12,034 nt of DNA from an uncultured Angelakisella sp. (lineage in GTDB: Bacteria; Bacillota; Clostridia; Oscillospirales; Ruminococcaceae), in NCBI GenBank assembly GCA_937914895.1, contig CALGIL010000023.1:1-12034 (forward strand). The letters are read 5' to 3'. Made by a program: the position numbers and the translations under genes. This document shows, in pieces, positions 6,118-12,034 of the stretch. The notes under the pieces were generated by a model. The model was not told the origin of the DNA and searched no databases. It worked only from the letters and a program-made list of their open reading frames with translations. Every line of letters starts with the position of its first letter. Position 1 is the first letter of the stretch.

Positions 6118-7094
6118 AAATTGGAACCGTGGGAACAGGATTTATTGTGGATACCTTTATGGAGGCCGCGGCCCAAATTCCGGGCATTCAGGTGGAGGCG
6201 GTCTATTCCCGCACGGCCGAAAAGGCAAAGGCCCTGGGGGATAAATATGACATCCCCAGGCGCTATACCGACCGGGACGCCTTTTTGTCCGACGGCGGGC
6301 TGGATTTTATTTATGTGGCGTCGCCCAACTCCCTGCACTACGGCTGGTGCCGGGACGCCCTGGCGGCCGGGCGCAATGTCATCTGCGAAAAGCCCTTTGT
6401 CACCACCTCCGCCCAGCTGAAGGAGCTGGTGCAGACGGCCCGGCAAAAGGGGCTGTTCCTCTTTGAGGCCATTACGGTGCCCCATCTGCCCAACTTTCGG
6501 CTGCTGCGGTCCAGGCTGGGGGAGATTGGGGACATCAAGCTGTGCCAGATGAACTTTTCCCAGTATTCCAGCCGGTACGCCGCCTTTAAGCGGGGGGAGA
6601 ACCCCAATGTGTTCAGCCCCGCCTTTTCCGGCGGCGCGCTGATGGACATCAACTACTATAACCTCTATTTTGCCTACGGGCTGTTTGGACGGCCCCGGGC
6701 CATCCGCTACTTCCCCAACATGGAGGAGGGCATCGACACCTCGGGGGTGCTGGTGCTGCAGTACGACGGCTTTGTCTGCTCGGCCGTGGGCTGCAAGGAT
6801 TCCAAAAGCCGCAACCTCAGCCAGATACAGGGCGACGGCGGCTGGATTGTCGTGCCCGAGGAGACCTCCCGCTGCGTGGAGGTACAGGTCTTTGCCGGCG
6901 GAAAGGAAGCAAGCTATAACCAGCAGCCGGTGCCCAATGCGCTGTATTACGAGCTGACGGATTTTTGCGCCATGTTTGAGGCGGGGGACCTTGCGGGCTG
7001 CCACAGGCTGCTGGAGGACAGCCTGGCCGTTACCGCCCTGGTGGAGGAGGCAAGGCTGGCGGCGGGAGTGGCCTTTGCCGACGACAAGGCGTGA
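6114..7094 (+). CDS. Gfo/Idh/MocA family NAD(P)-dependent oxidoreductase
   Basis: Predicted cytosolic dehydrogenase of 326 residues, normal length. The Rossmann domain shows GTGFI at 7-11, SPNSLH at 70-75 and EKP at 92-94, where K93 is the expected catalytic lysine. The C-terminal domain has GGALMDINYYN at about 173-183. In many family members a histidine stands four residues after this aspartate (D178); here the position is Y182, so the catalytic set is not the textbook one. Such variants occur in Firmicutes members of the family. Family enzymes oxidise or reduce sugars, inositols and their phosphates. The gene overlaps the membrane protein gene by four bases and precedes the ceramidase-like gene by 62 bp. 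Role in sugar catabolism inferred; substrate unknown. Confidence 0.92.
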   Translation: MKIGTVGTGFIVDTFMEAAAQIPGIQVEAVYSRTAEKAKALGDKYDIPRRYTDRDAFLSDGGLDFIYVASPNSLHYGWCRDALAAGRNVICEKPFVTTSAQLKELVQTARQKGLFLFEAITVPHLPNFRLLRSRLGEIGDIKLCQMNFSQYSSRYAAFKRGENPNVFSPAFSGGALMDINYYNLYFAYGLFGRPRAIRYFPNMEEGIDTSGVLVLQYDGFVCSAVGCKDSKSRNLSQIQGDGGWIVVPEETSRCVEVQVFAGGKEASYNQQPVPNALYYELTDFCAMFEAGDLAGCHRLLEDSLAVTALVEEARLAAGVAFADDKA

Positions 7095-7098
7095 CAAA

Positions 7099-7119
7099 CG
7101 GGGCGCCCCAGGCGCCCTG
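7099..7119 (+). promoter_or_regulatory. Hairpin between oxidoreductase and amidase genes
   Basis: GGGCGCC (7101-7107) and GGCGCCC (7111-7117) form a 7-bp GC stem with a CCA loop. Two more outer pairs are possible, one of them a wobble. TTTTT follows only after ten bases (7128-7132), so this is a weak terminator at best, perhaps giving partial readthrough into the downstream gene. Confidence 0.4.
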
Positions 7120-7156
7120 GCCGCAGATTTTTAAAGCGGGATAGGGAGGAATAACG

Positions 7157-8392
7157 ATGGTCAAGGCAGCGTCGGCCCAGCGGGACATTACCCCCCGCGA
7201 GGCCTGTTATATGGGTGGGTACGGCATGCGCACCCAAAAATCCCAGGGGGTTTTGTCGCCCCTTATGTGCAGTGTTTTGGCCCTGGAGGTGGATGGCACG
7301 GCCCTTGTCCTTTGCAGTCTGGACCTTTTGATGGCCCCCGGGGAGCTGGTGGCGGACCTGAAGGAGGAGATTGGCAGAAAGCATGGGGTGGACCCGCTGT
7401 ACACCACCATTGCGGCCATCCACACCCACGCGGCGCCCGAGATGCGCAGCGCCCGCCTGCCCGCGGTCACCGACGACGGCTTTTGGGAGCGGTACGCCCC
7501 CCAGCTGCGGGAGGCCGTTTTGTCGGCGGTGGACGAATGCTTTGCAAAGGGCCTGCAGACGGCGGCGGCCTTTTACAGCAAGACGGCGGTAAAGGGCTTT
7601 TACGGCAACCGCAACGGCATGGAAAAGCCCGAGGATAAGGACGTGGTCATGGTCAAATTCACGGACAGCCGGGGTGCGGTGCTGGGGGGGATGGTCAACA
7701 TCGCCTGCCACCCCACGGTGCTGGGCGCGGATAACCTGAGGATCAGCGGCGACCTGCTGGGCTATATTGCCGGGGCGGCGGCAAAGCAGTGGGGCGTCCT
7801 GCCCGTCATGATGCAGGGCGCGGCGGGGGATATGAGCAACCGCCACTACCGCCAGGGCCACGACGCGGCCGAGCTGGAGCGCACCGGCGGCGGCATTGTG
7901 GCGCAGCTGTTCCAAAACCAGGACTTTATGCCCCTTGCCCTGGCGGCACCCAAGGCACGGCGGTATGTCTACCAAACCGAATACGACGTGGACAGGGATG
8001 CCCTGGAGGCGCTGCGGCAGAAGACCCTGAAGGAGGCCGAGGCCGCCGAAGGCTATGACCAGCGCAAAATTCTGATGTCCGGAGTCATCGCCCTGGATAT
8101 GAAGCTGAAAGACCCCCACATCACCGTGGACTTTCAGGCTGCTGTTCTGCGGCTGGGGGATTTGGAGATCATCAAGCACCCGGGGGAGATGTTTGCGCGG
8201 TTCGGGATGAAAATCAAGGCCGCCAGCCCCGCAAAATTGCCGCTGATTTGGGGCTATGCCGACGATTACAGCGGGTATATGCCCAACGCCGAGGAGTACG
8301 GCGTCACCTACGAAAGCATGATGTCACCCCTGCCCAAGGGCGCCGCGGAGGAGATTACCGAAAACCTCTGCCGCCTGGTGGCGGACCTCTGA
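7157..8392 (+). CDS. Neutral/alkaline ceramidase-like zinc amidohydrolase
   Basis: Predicted 411-residue enzyme related to the N-terminal catalytic domain of neutral/alkaline non-lysosomal ceramidase, which hydrolyses N-acyl amide bonds with one zinc ion. Candidate zinc ligands are visible in family order: HTH at 89-91 within AAIHTHAAPE, H185 in IACHPT, E344 in HPGEMF, and Y371/Y374 in ADDYSGYMPNAEEY. MQGAAGDMSN at about 219-228 resembles the GDVSPN loop of true ceramidases. There is no signal peptide and the C-terminal immunoglobulin-like domain of secreted ceramidases is absent, so it should be cytosolic. AGGGAGGA lies six bases before the ATG at 7157. As last gene of the PTS locus it probably cuts an amide or similar bond in the imported phosphorylated compound. 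Real ceramide is an unlikely substrate inside the cell. Confidence 0.85.
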   Translation: MVKAASAQRDITPREACYMGGYGMRTQKSQGVLSPLMCSVLALEVDGTALVLCSLDLLMAPGELVADLKEEIGRKHGVDPLYTTIAAIHTHAAPEMRSARLPAVTDDGFWERYAPQLREAVLSAVDECFAKGLQTAAAFYSKTAVKGFYGNRNGMEKPEDKDVVMVKFTDSRGAVLGGMVNIACHPTVLGADNLRISGDLLGYIAGAAAKQWGVLPVMMQGAAGDMSNRHYRQGHDAAELERTGGGIVAQLFQNQDFMPLALAAPKARRYVYQTEYDVDRDALEALRQKTLKEAEAAEGYDQRKILMSGVIALDMKLKDPHITVDFQAAVLRLGDLEIIKHPGEMFARFGMKIKAASPAKLPLIWGYADDYSGYMPNAEEYGVTYESMMSPLPKGAAEEITENLCRLVADL

Positions 8393-8418
8393 CAGGGGCA
8401 GCCGTTCACGGCTTGGAA

Positions 8419-8446
8419 GCCGGGATGCTCCGCCCGGCACATTTTT
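8419..8446 (+). terminator. Rho-independent terminator of the PTS locus
   Basis: GCCGGG (8419-8424) pairs with CCCGGC (8433-8438) around an 8-base loop and is followed by ACATTTTT. It lies about 27 bp after the amidase stop codon. The stem is short but all G/C. Confidence 0.55.
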
Positions 8447-8454
8447 GAACGAAC

Positions 8455-8488
8455 AAGCAGCCTTCTCCCCCGGGGGAGAAGGCTGCTT
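8455..8488. terminator. 34-bp perfect palindrome between convergent genes
   Basis: Bases 8455-8471 are the exact reverse complement of 8472-8488, with arms reading AAGCAGCCTTCTCCCCC. This gives a 17-bp perfect inverted repeat with no spacer. It lies between the convergent amidase and gntR genes. The flanking T content is modest on both strands (CTTTAAG to the right, TTGTTCG to the left on the minus strand), so it most likely acts as a bidirectional terminator or transcript end stabiliser. Confidence 0.75.
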
Positions 8489-8539
8489 TAAGCTGCCGAA
8501 AAAGCGGCTGCGTGAGATCATGCGCCGGGGGGGCTTCTC

Positions 8540-9256
8540 CTACCGGCCCAGATGGGAGGTGTAGGAGTAGGAATAGCGGCTGCCGATGTAGTAGGTGCTG
8601 GTGTATTCCACCGGGGCGCCGCCGGAACTGTAGGTGATGTGGGAATTGACCAGCAGCGCCTCGCCGCCGATGCCCAAAATCCGCCGCTGCTCCGGGGTGG
8701 GGTTTTGGGCGGTCATCTCCCCTTCGGAATAGCTGCGGCCCACGCCCAGGGCGTCCAGGTAGTCGTACAGGGAGGTTTCCAGCCGGCTGACGTCCATGGA
8801 GGGCAGGACGCTGCAGGGGATGTAGGTGCAGCTGAGGGCGATGGGCAGTCCGTCCCCCGTGCGCAGCCGGGTGAAGTAGTGGAGCAGGTCGCCGTCGGAC
8901 AGCCCCATAAGCTCCCGGACCCGTGGGTCCTCCGACGCCCAGATGATCCGGTACTCCAGCAGCCGGGAGCCGGGCTTTAGGCCCAGGGCCTGCATGTCCT
9001 GGGTAAAGCTGCGGCCGGAGCCGATGGATTTGGCCGCGTGGGGATGGCGCACAAAGGTGCCCTTGCCCGGGATGCGGTAGACATAGCCCCCCGCCACCAG
9101 GCCCGAAATGGCCTTGTTGATGGTCATCCGGCTGACCCCGTACTCCTGGCAAAGCTGCTCCTCGGTGCTGATCTGCTGCCCCGGCGCCAGGCGCCTGGAC
9201 AAAATACGGCTGCGGATGTCCTCCTCGATTTGCAGGTATTTTGCCTTGTTCTTCAC
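8540..9256 (-). CDS. GntR/HutC-family transcriptional regulator (UTRA domain)
   Basis: Predicted 238-residue DNA-binding regulator. The N-terminal winged helix (about 1-70) contains IEEDIRSRILSRRLAPGQQI, then EEQLCQEYGVSRMTINKA and the wing GYVYRIPGKGTFV. The rest is a UTRA effector-binding domain, including LHYFTRLRTGDGLPIA and the C-terminal strand pattern SGGAPVEYTSTYY, so it belongs to the HutC subfamily, whose effectors are often sugar phosphates. The GTG at 9256 is chosen because AAGGAG lies eight bases upstream and the domain begins right there. The in-frame ATG 71 codons upstream would run back through the gene's own promoter. It converges on the PTS operon, and its promoter shares a palindrome with the PTS promoter, so it probably represses both until a PTS-derived sugar phosphate binds. 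Confidence 0.93.
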   Translation of the reverse strand: MKNKAKYLQIEEDIRSRILSRRLAPGQQISTEEQLCQEYGVSRMTINKAISGLVAGGYVYRIPGKGTFVRHPHAAKSIGSGRSFTQDMQALGLKPGSRLLEYRIIWASEDPRVRELMGLSDGDLLHYFTRLRTGDGLPIALSCTYIPCSVLPSMDVSRLETSLYDYLDALGVGRSYSEGEMTAQNPTPEQRRILGIGGEALLVNSHITYSSGGAPVEYTSTYYIGSRYSYSYTSHLGR

Positions 9257-9337
9257 GGCAAAGTCTCCTTTACTGTCGGCTGCGCGCTGCTGAATTTTGG
9301 ATGCAAAGGCGGTGGGCCCCCGCGGTTTGCCACGCCT

Positions 9338-9367
9338 ATCATACCAAGGATGGGCGCGGGAAGTCAA
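9338..9367 (-). promoter_or_regulatory. Promoter of the GntR regulator gene
   Basis: On the minus strand a -35 TTGACT (9362-9367) and a -10 TATGAT (9338-9343) are 18 bp apart. The start codon is about 80 bp downstream. The operator palindrome begins four bases upstream of the -35 box. Confidence 0.7.
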
Positions 9368-9370
9368 GAC

Positions 9371-9384
9371 TTTGTATATACAAA
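9371..9384. promoter_or_regulatory. Operator palindrome TTTGTATATACAAA
   Basis: A perfect 14-bp palindrome with the core GTATATAC, identical to the core at the SIS/PTS promoter (1673-1680). The form closely resembles known sites of HutC-type GntR regulators such as TreR. Its position just upstream of the -35 box suggests autoregulation, though not simple occlusion of the -10. Confidence 0.65.
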
Positions 9385-9441
9385 ATTCGTCAAATGCGAA
9401 GCCCCTACGGCGCCGGGGACCACAGGAAAAGACCGCCCCCT

Positions 9442-9468
9442 TGTGTAAACGGCATTTCTGCCGACACA
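9442..9468. repeat. Interrupted inverted repeat upstream of the 9500 gene
   Basis: CGGCA-TTTC-TGCCG (9450-9463) forms a 5-bp stem with a tetraloop. Outer arms TGTGT (9442-9446) and ACACA (9464-9468) can extend it past an AAA bulge. It lies about 30 bp before the next gene and could be a leader hairpin or binding site. I see no convincing promoter for that gene in the 9385-9499 interval. Confidence 0.35.
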
Positions 9469-9499
9469 TTTAGTAAAGAAAGCTGTGGGAGGGAGCAGA

Positions 9500-10036
9500 A
9501 TGGGCGTCGATAAAATCAGCTCTGCCGTCGGACGGGCTATGGCCCCGCCCGCCCCGGGGGAACCAAAGCCCCCGGCGGCGGAAGCGCCGCCCATGGACAA
9601 GATTGCGGCGGGCAGGCAGGAGGGTCTGGAGAAAAACCGGCAGGCCTGGCAGCCCGAGGATTTGGTCGGCTTTTTGCGGTCGGAGCTAAAGCGGGGCCAG
9701 CAGGAGAAGGATGCCCTGGAGAGTTCCGCCAAGGAGCTGCTTGTCTGTCTGGAAATTGCCCGGCGGATTATGGGCGGCGACAAGGTGCCCCTGGGGGACC
9801 ACAAATTCCTGATGGAGCGGAACATGGAGATGTACAGCAGGGCTATAATGCTGCGCCGCATTAAGGAGGACCCCGAGGAGTACGACCGGCTTTCGGAGGA
9901 CGAGGAAGCCGAAAAACCGGGGGATGCCCCGGAGGCCGACACGGGCTCCGACACGGCCCCGGGAACAGAAGCCGGCGCGGTCCCCGTGGAAGCCGAAGCC
10001 GCCGCCCCGGCGGCCCCAATGGATGCGATTGTTTAA
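9500..10036 (+). CDS. Unrecognised acidic, alanine/proline-rich protein
   Basis: I do not recognise this 178-residue protein. The N-terminal ~35 residues are proline/alanine-rich and probably disordered. The middle (about 40-125) is charged and predicted helical, with EDLVGFLRSELKRGQQEKD and LLVCLEIARRIMGGDKVPLG. It includes a Met/Arg-rich stretch LMERNMEMYSRAIMLRR. The C-terminal ~50 residues are acidic then alanine-rich and low in complexity. No signal peptide or membrane helix is visible. The ATG at 9500 follows GGAGGGAG by four bases; an earlier in-frame GTG at 9485 overlaps that ribosome binding site. It is divergent from gntR and converges on glyQS across a shared terminator. Small helical cytosolic protein, function unknown. 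Confidence 0.75.
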   Translation: MGVDKISSAVGRAMAPPAPGEPKPPAAEAPPMDKIAAGRQEGLEKNRQAWQPEDLVGFLRSELKRGQQEKDALESSAKELLVCLEIARRIMGGDKVPLGDHKFLMERNMEMYSRAIMLRRIKEDPEEYDRLSEDEEAEKPGDAPEADTGSDTAPGTEAGAVPVEAEAAAPAAPMDAIV

Positions 10037-10064
10037 GTACGGCGCCAATTTTACAGGGCACAAA

Positions 10065-10099
10065 AAAACAACCATCCCCCGGTAGGGGATGGTTGTTTT
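10065..10099. terminator. Bidirectional rho-independent terminator
   Basis: AAAACAACCATCCCC (10065-10079) pairs with GGGGATGGTTGTTTT (10085-10099) around a 5-base loop, CGGTA. The run of seven A upstream gives a T-tract on the minus strand, ending glyQS. TTGTTTT on the plus strand ends the 9500 gene. Classic stem plus T-tract in both directions. Confidence 0.92.
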
Positions 10100-10140
10100 G
10101 CGACAGGAATGCACACCCGGACATCCGGGGAAAGCGGGTG

Positions 10141-11517
10141 CTAAAAAGTCAGTTTTTCCTGTAAATAGGCCTGCAGCCGGGCCATGGGCAGCCGGACCTG
10201 GGCCATGGTGTCCCGGTCCCGGACGGTGACGGCGCCGTCGGTCTCGCTGTCAAAGTCGTAGGTGACGCACAGGGGGGTGCCAATCTCATCCTGGCGGCGG
10301 TAGCGCCGGCCAATGTTGCCCGAGTCGTCATAGTCGGTCATAAAGGCCCTGGACAGCTCATCCCGCAGCTTAAGGGCGGGCTCGCTGAGCTTTTTGGACA
10401 GGGGCAGCACCGCCACCTTGATGGGCGCCAGGGCCGGATGCAGCCGCAGCACCACCCGGGAGTCCTTTTCGTCCAGCTGCTCCTCGTCATAGGCGTCGCA
10501 GAGGAAGGCCAGGGTCACCCGGTCCGCCCCCAGGGAGGGTTCGATGACGTAGGGGATGTATCGCTCCCCCGACTCCTGGTCAAAGTACTCCATGCTTTTG
10601 CCCGAGGTATTCTGGTGCTGGGTCAGGTCGAAATCGGTGCGGTCGGCAATGCCCCACAGCTCGCCCCGGCCAAAGGGGAAGTCGTACTCAAAGTCTGTGG
10701 TGGCCTTGCTGTAATGGGACAGCTCCTCGGGGGCGTGGTCCCGCAGGTGCAGGTTTTCGTCCTTCATCCCCAAATCCAGCAGCCACTGGCGGCAGAAGTC
10801 CTTCCAGTACACAAACCACTCCAGATCGGTGCCCGGCTTACAGAAAAATTCCAGCTCCATCTGCTCAAATTCCCGGATGCGGAAGATGAAGTTGCCGGGG
10901 GTGATCTCGTTGCGGAAGCTTTTGCCGATCTGCCCGATGCCGAACGGGATCTTGCGCCGGGTGGTGCGCTGGATGTTCTGGAAGTTGACAAAGATGCCCT
11001 GGGCGGTCTCGGGCCGGAGGTACAGCTCGTTTTTGGCGTCCTCGGTGACCCCCTGGAAGGTCTTGAACATCAGATTGAACTTGCGGATGTCGGTAAAGTC
11101 GTGGCCGCCGCAGTCGGGGCAGGCGATGTGGTTGTCCTTAATAAAGGCCATCATCTTCTCGTTGCTCCAGCCGTCGGCGGGCGCCCCGGTAAAGTCCTCG
11201 ATAAGCTTGTCGGCGCGGTGGCGGGTGTGGCACTGCCTGCAGTCCATCAGCGGGTCGGAAAAGCCCCCCACGTGGCCGGAGGCCACCCAGGTCTGGGGGT
11301 TCATGAGGATGGCGCTGTCCAGCCCTACGTTGGTGGGGCTTTCCTGGACAAACCGCTTCCACCAGGCCCGCTTAATGTTGTTTTTCAGTTCGACCCCCAG
11401 GGGGCCGTAGTCCCAGCTGTTGGCCAGTCCCCCGTAAATTTCGCTGCCGGGATAGACAAAGCCCCTGTTTTTGCAAAGGTTTACAATGGTTTCCATGCTT
11501 TTATCCTGGTGGTTCAT
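10141..11517 (-). CDS. glyQS: Glycine--tRNA ligase, single-chain type
   Basis: Cytosolic class II aminoacyl-tRNA synthetase that charges tRNA-Gly, 458 residues, normal for the homodimeric type found in many Gram-positive bacteria (not the alpha2-beta2 GlyQ/GlyS type). Visible marks: [18 protein letters not shown] at about 24-41; a CxxC pair at 93/96 and another at 133/136, probably one zinc site; [16 protein letters not shown]; the motif-2 loop [20 protein letters not shown]; and [13 protein letters not shown] near the active-site end. The last ~100 residues, from [12 protein letters not shown] on, are the anticodon-binding domain. GGAGGA lies six bases before the ATG at 11517. The leader from its promoter is only about 40 bases, so there is no room for a T-box. 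Confidence 0.97.
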   Translation of the reverse strand: MNHQDKSMETIVNLCKNRGFVYPGSEIYGGLANSWDYGPLGVELKNNIKRAWWKRFVQESPTNVGLDSAILMNPQTWVASGHVGGFSDPLMDCRQCHTRHRADKLIEDFTGAPADGWSNEKMMAFIKDNHIACPDCGGHDFTDIRKFNLMFKTFQGVTEDAKNELYLRPETAQGIFVNFQNIQRTTRRKIPFGIGQIGKSFRNEITPGNFIFRIREFEQMELEFFCKPGTDLEWFVYWKDFCRQWLLDLGMKDENLHLRDHAPEELSHYSKATTDFEYDFPFGRGELWGIADRTDFDLTQHQNTSGKSMEYFDQESGERYIPYVIEPSLGADRVTLAFLCDAYDEEQLDEKDSRVVLRLHPALAPIKVAVLPLSKKLSEPALKLRDELSRAFMTDYDDSGNIGRRYRRQDEIGTPLCVTYDFDSETDGAVTVRDRDTMAQVRLPMARLQAYLQEKLTF

Positions 11518-11559
11518 TCTGTTTCCTCCGTCTGTTCAGCCTGGCGATATAACCCCTTT

Positions 11560-11588
11560 ATTGTAGCCGTATTTTGCGGCCGTGTCAA
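11560..11588 (-). promoter_or_regulatory. Promoter of glyQS
   Basis: On the minus strand a perfect -35 TTGACA (11583-11588) and a -10 TACAAT (11560-11565) are separated by the ideal 17 bp. The glyQS ATG follows about 43 bases after the -10 box. Confidence 0.88.
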
Positions 11589-11609
11589 TGCGGCACCCCC
11601 TGCGCTTCA

Positions 11610-11637
11610 TTGACTTTTGGCCCCGTTATGCTATAAT
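11610..11637 (+). promoter_or_regulatory. Strong promoter reading toward tRNA-Pro
   Basis: A -35 TTGACT (11610-11615) and a perfect -10 TATAAT (11632-11637) are 16 bp apart. A TG one base before the -10 makes it an extended -10 promoter. It is divergent from the glyQS promoter, with 21 bp between the two -35 boxes. Stable-RNA genes commonly have such promoters; the next recognisable gene is the tRNA-Pro at 11989. Confidence 0.8.
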
Positions 11638-11644
11638 CATCTTT

Positions 11645-11918
11645 GCCAAATCCCGCGTCTTCCGTGGGGCCAGGCCCCGGCAGTCCTGCGGGATGCCGCG
11701 CACGGGCGGACAAAAGCGGGAGCCCCGCGATTGGATGTGCCGCCGCAGCCGGGCGCATACGAGAAAGGTGTCCCGTGTCAGCGCCGCCATGCCGCCGAAG
11801 CCGGCCCAACTTGAGTGCACACAACCGAAGCCTTAGCGGATTAATTACGGGCTGCAGTGCGGTCGGGGCCGTGCCTGCAAAGTGGGGGCTGGTGTGCAAT
11901 GATAATATTTCTATATTT
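11645..11918 (+). other. Transcribed-looking stretch with no recognised gene
   Basis: About 270 bp follow the strong promoter without a convincing protein or RNA gene. Open frames here have no ribosome binding site and low-complexity products. Local inverted repeats are present, for example GGGGCC-A-GGCCCC near 11670, GCGGG-AGC-CCCGC near 11720, and a bulged long-range pairing between CCAAATC (11646-11652) and GATTGG (about 11730). It might be a long leader of the tRNA transcript or an unassigned structured RNA. I could not match it to 6S, tmRNA, SRP RNA or RNase P RNA. Confidence 0.3.
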
Positions 11919-11963
11919 CCGGGTGTGGCGCAGTAGGTAGAGTGCCCGCATTTGGGAACTGGC
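11919..11963 (+). pseudogene. Decayed 5' half of a tRNA-Pro
   Basis: Aligned with the tRNA-Pro at 11989, 25 of the first 31 bases are identical, and the anticodon loop TTTGGGA is kept. A one-base insertion precedes the loop, and the anticodon stem (CCGCA against ACTGG) no longer pairs fully. The D-stem also has a mismatch. Similarity stops after the anticodon arm; no T-arm or acceptor 3' strand follows before the next tRNA. It is a truncated, non-functional copy lying 25 bp upstream of the intact gene. Confidence 0.75.
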
Positions 11964-11988
11964 GCGAAAATAGCATAACACGAAATAT

Positions 11989-12034
11989 CGGGGTGTAGCG
12001 CAGTTGGTAGCGCGCCTGCTTTGGGAGCAGGATG
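11989..12034 (+). tRNA. tRNA-Pro(UGG), cut by the window end
   Basis: The first 46 bases of a tRNA are present. The acceptor strand CGGGGTG is followed by a D-arm with stem GCGC/GCGC and loop AGTTGGTA. The anticodon arm CCTGC-TTTGGGA-GCAGG gives anticodon UGG, which reads proline codons. The T-arm and acceptor 3' strand lie beyond the window. It is probably transcribed from the promoter at 11610. Confidence 0.93.

Noticed and set aside
9257..9469. Longer N-terminus (71 codons) for the GntR regulator
   Set aside because: It would include the gene's own promoter and operator, and the extra residues are unlike any DNA-binding domain. AAGGAG and the domain start support GTG at 9256.
11518..11560. 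T-box leader for glyQS
   Set aside because: Glycyl-tRNA synthetase genes in Firmicutes often have one, but the leader from the clear promoter is only about 40 bases and no T-box core is present.
10438..11613. 391-codon plus-strand open frame opposite glyQS
   Set aside because: It is an antisense shadow of a certain gene, with low-complexity Val/Gly/Pro-rich sequence and no ribosome binding site.
11582..11836. 84-codon open frame, or its internal 47-codon version from 11694, near the divergent promoters
   Set aside because: The long form begins before the promoter that would have to transcribe it; neither form has a ribosome binding site and the product is Arg/Pro-rich.

Overview
The window looks like one end of a contig from a GC-rich member of the Clostridia, probably a gut Oscillospiraceae/Ruminococcaceae-like bacterium. 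This is inferred from strong AGGAGG-type ribosome binding sites, TTGACA/TATAAT promoters, a mannose-family PTS, a HutC-type GntR regulator and a single-chain bacterial glycyl-tRNA synthetase. The first 16 bases are not genomic: they match the 3' end of the Illumina Read 1 adapter, so biology starts at about base 17.

Region 1 (18-1602): two co-directional genes, a Cof-type HAD-IIB phosphatase and a CutC-family protein, forming the tail of a transcription unit whose start is lost.

Region 2 (1654-8446, + strand): a carbohydrate-uptake and catabolism locus. A near-consensus promoter, overlapped by a GTATATAC palindrome, precedes a SIS-domain phosphosugar protein. Then come all four parts of a mannose-family PTS in the order IIC, IID, IIA, IIB, an unrecognised two-helix membrane protein, a Gfo/Idh/MocA oxidoreductase (4-nt overlap with the membrane protein) and a cytosolic neutral-ceramidase-like zinc amidase. 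Terminator-like hairpins follow. Facing it on the minus strand is a GntR/HutC regulator whose own promoter carries the same GTATATAC core. The simplest reading is a regulated operon in which a sugar is imported and phosphorylated by the PTS and then processed by the SIS protein, the dehydrogenase and the amidase. An acylated or N-substituted sugar would explain the amidase. The substrate is not known.

The locus carries scars. A ~240-bp tandem duplication of the 3' end of the IID gene lies decayed between IID and IIA. A 33-codon relic-like reading frame starting at CTG lies directly before IIC.

Region 3 (9500-11517): a small unrecognised acidic/alanine-rich protein gene (+), a bidirectional terminator, and glyQS (-).

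Region 4 (11560-12034): divergent near-consensus promoters, one for glyQS and one pointing right. The right-hand transcript would cross ~270 bp with no convincing gene, a decayed 5' half of a tRNA-Pro, and an intact-looking tRNA-Pro(UGG) cut by the window end.
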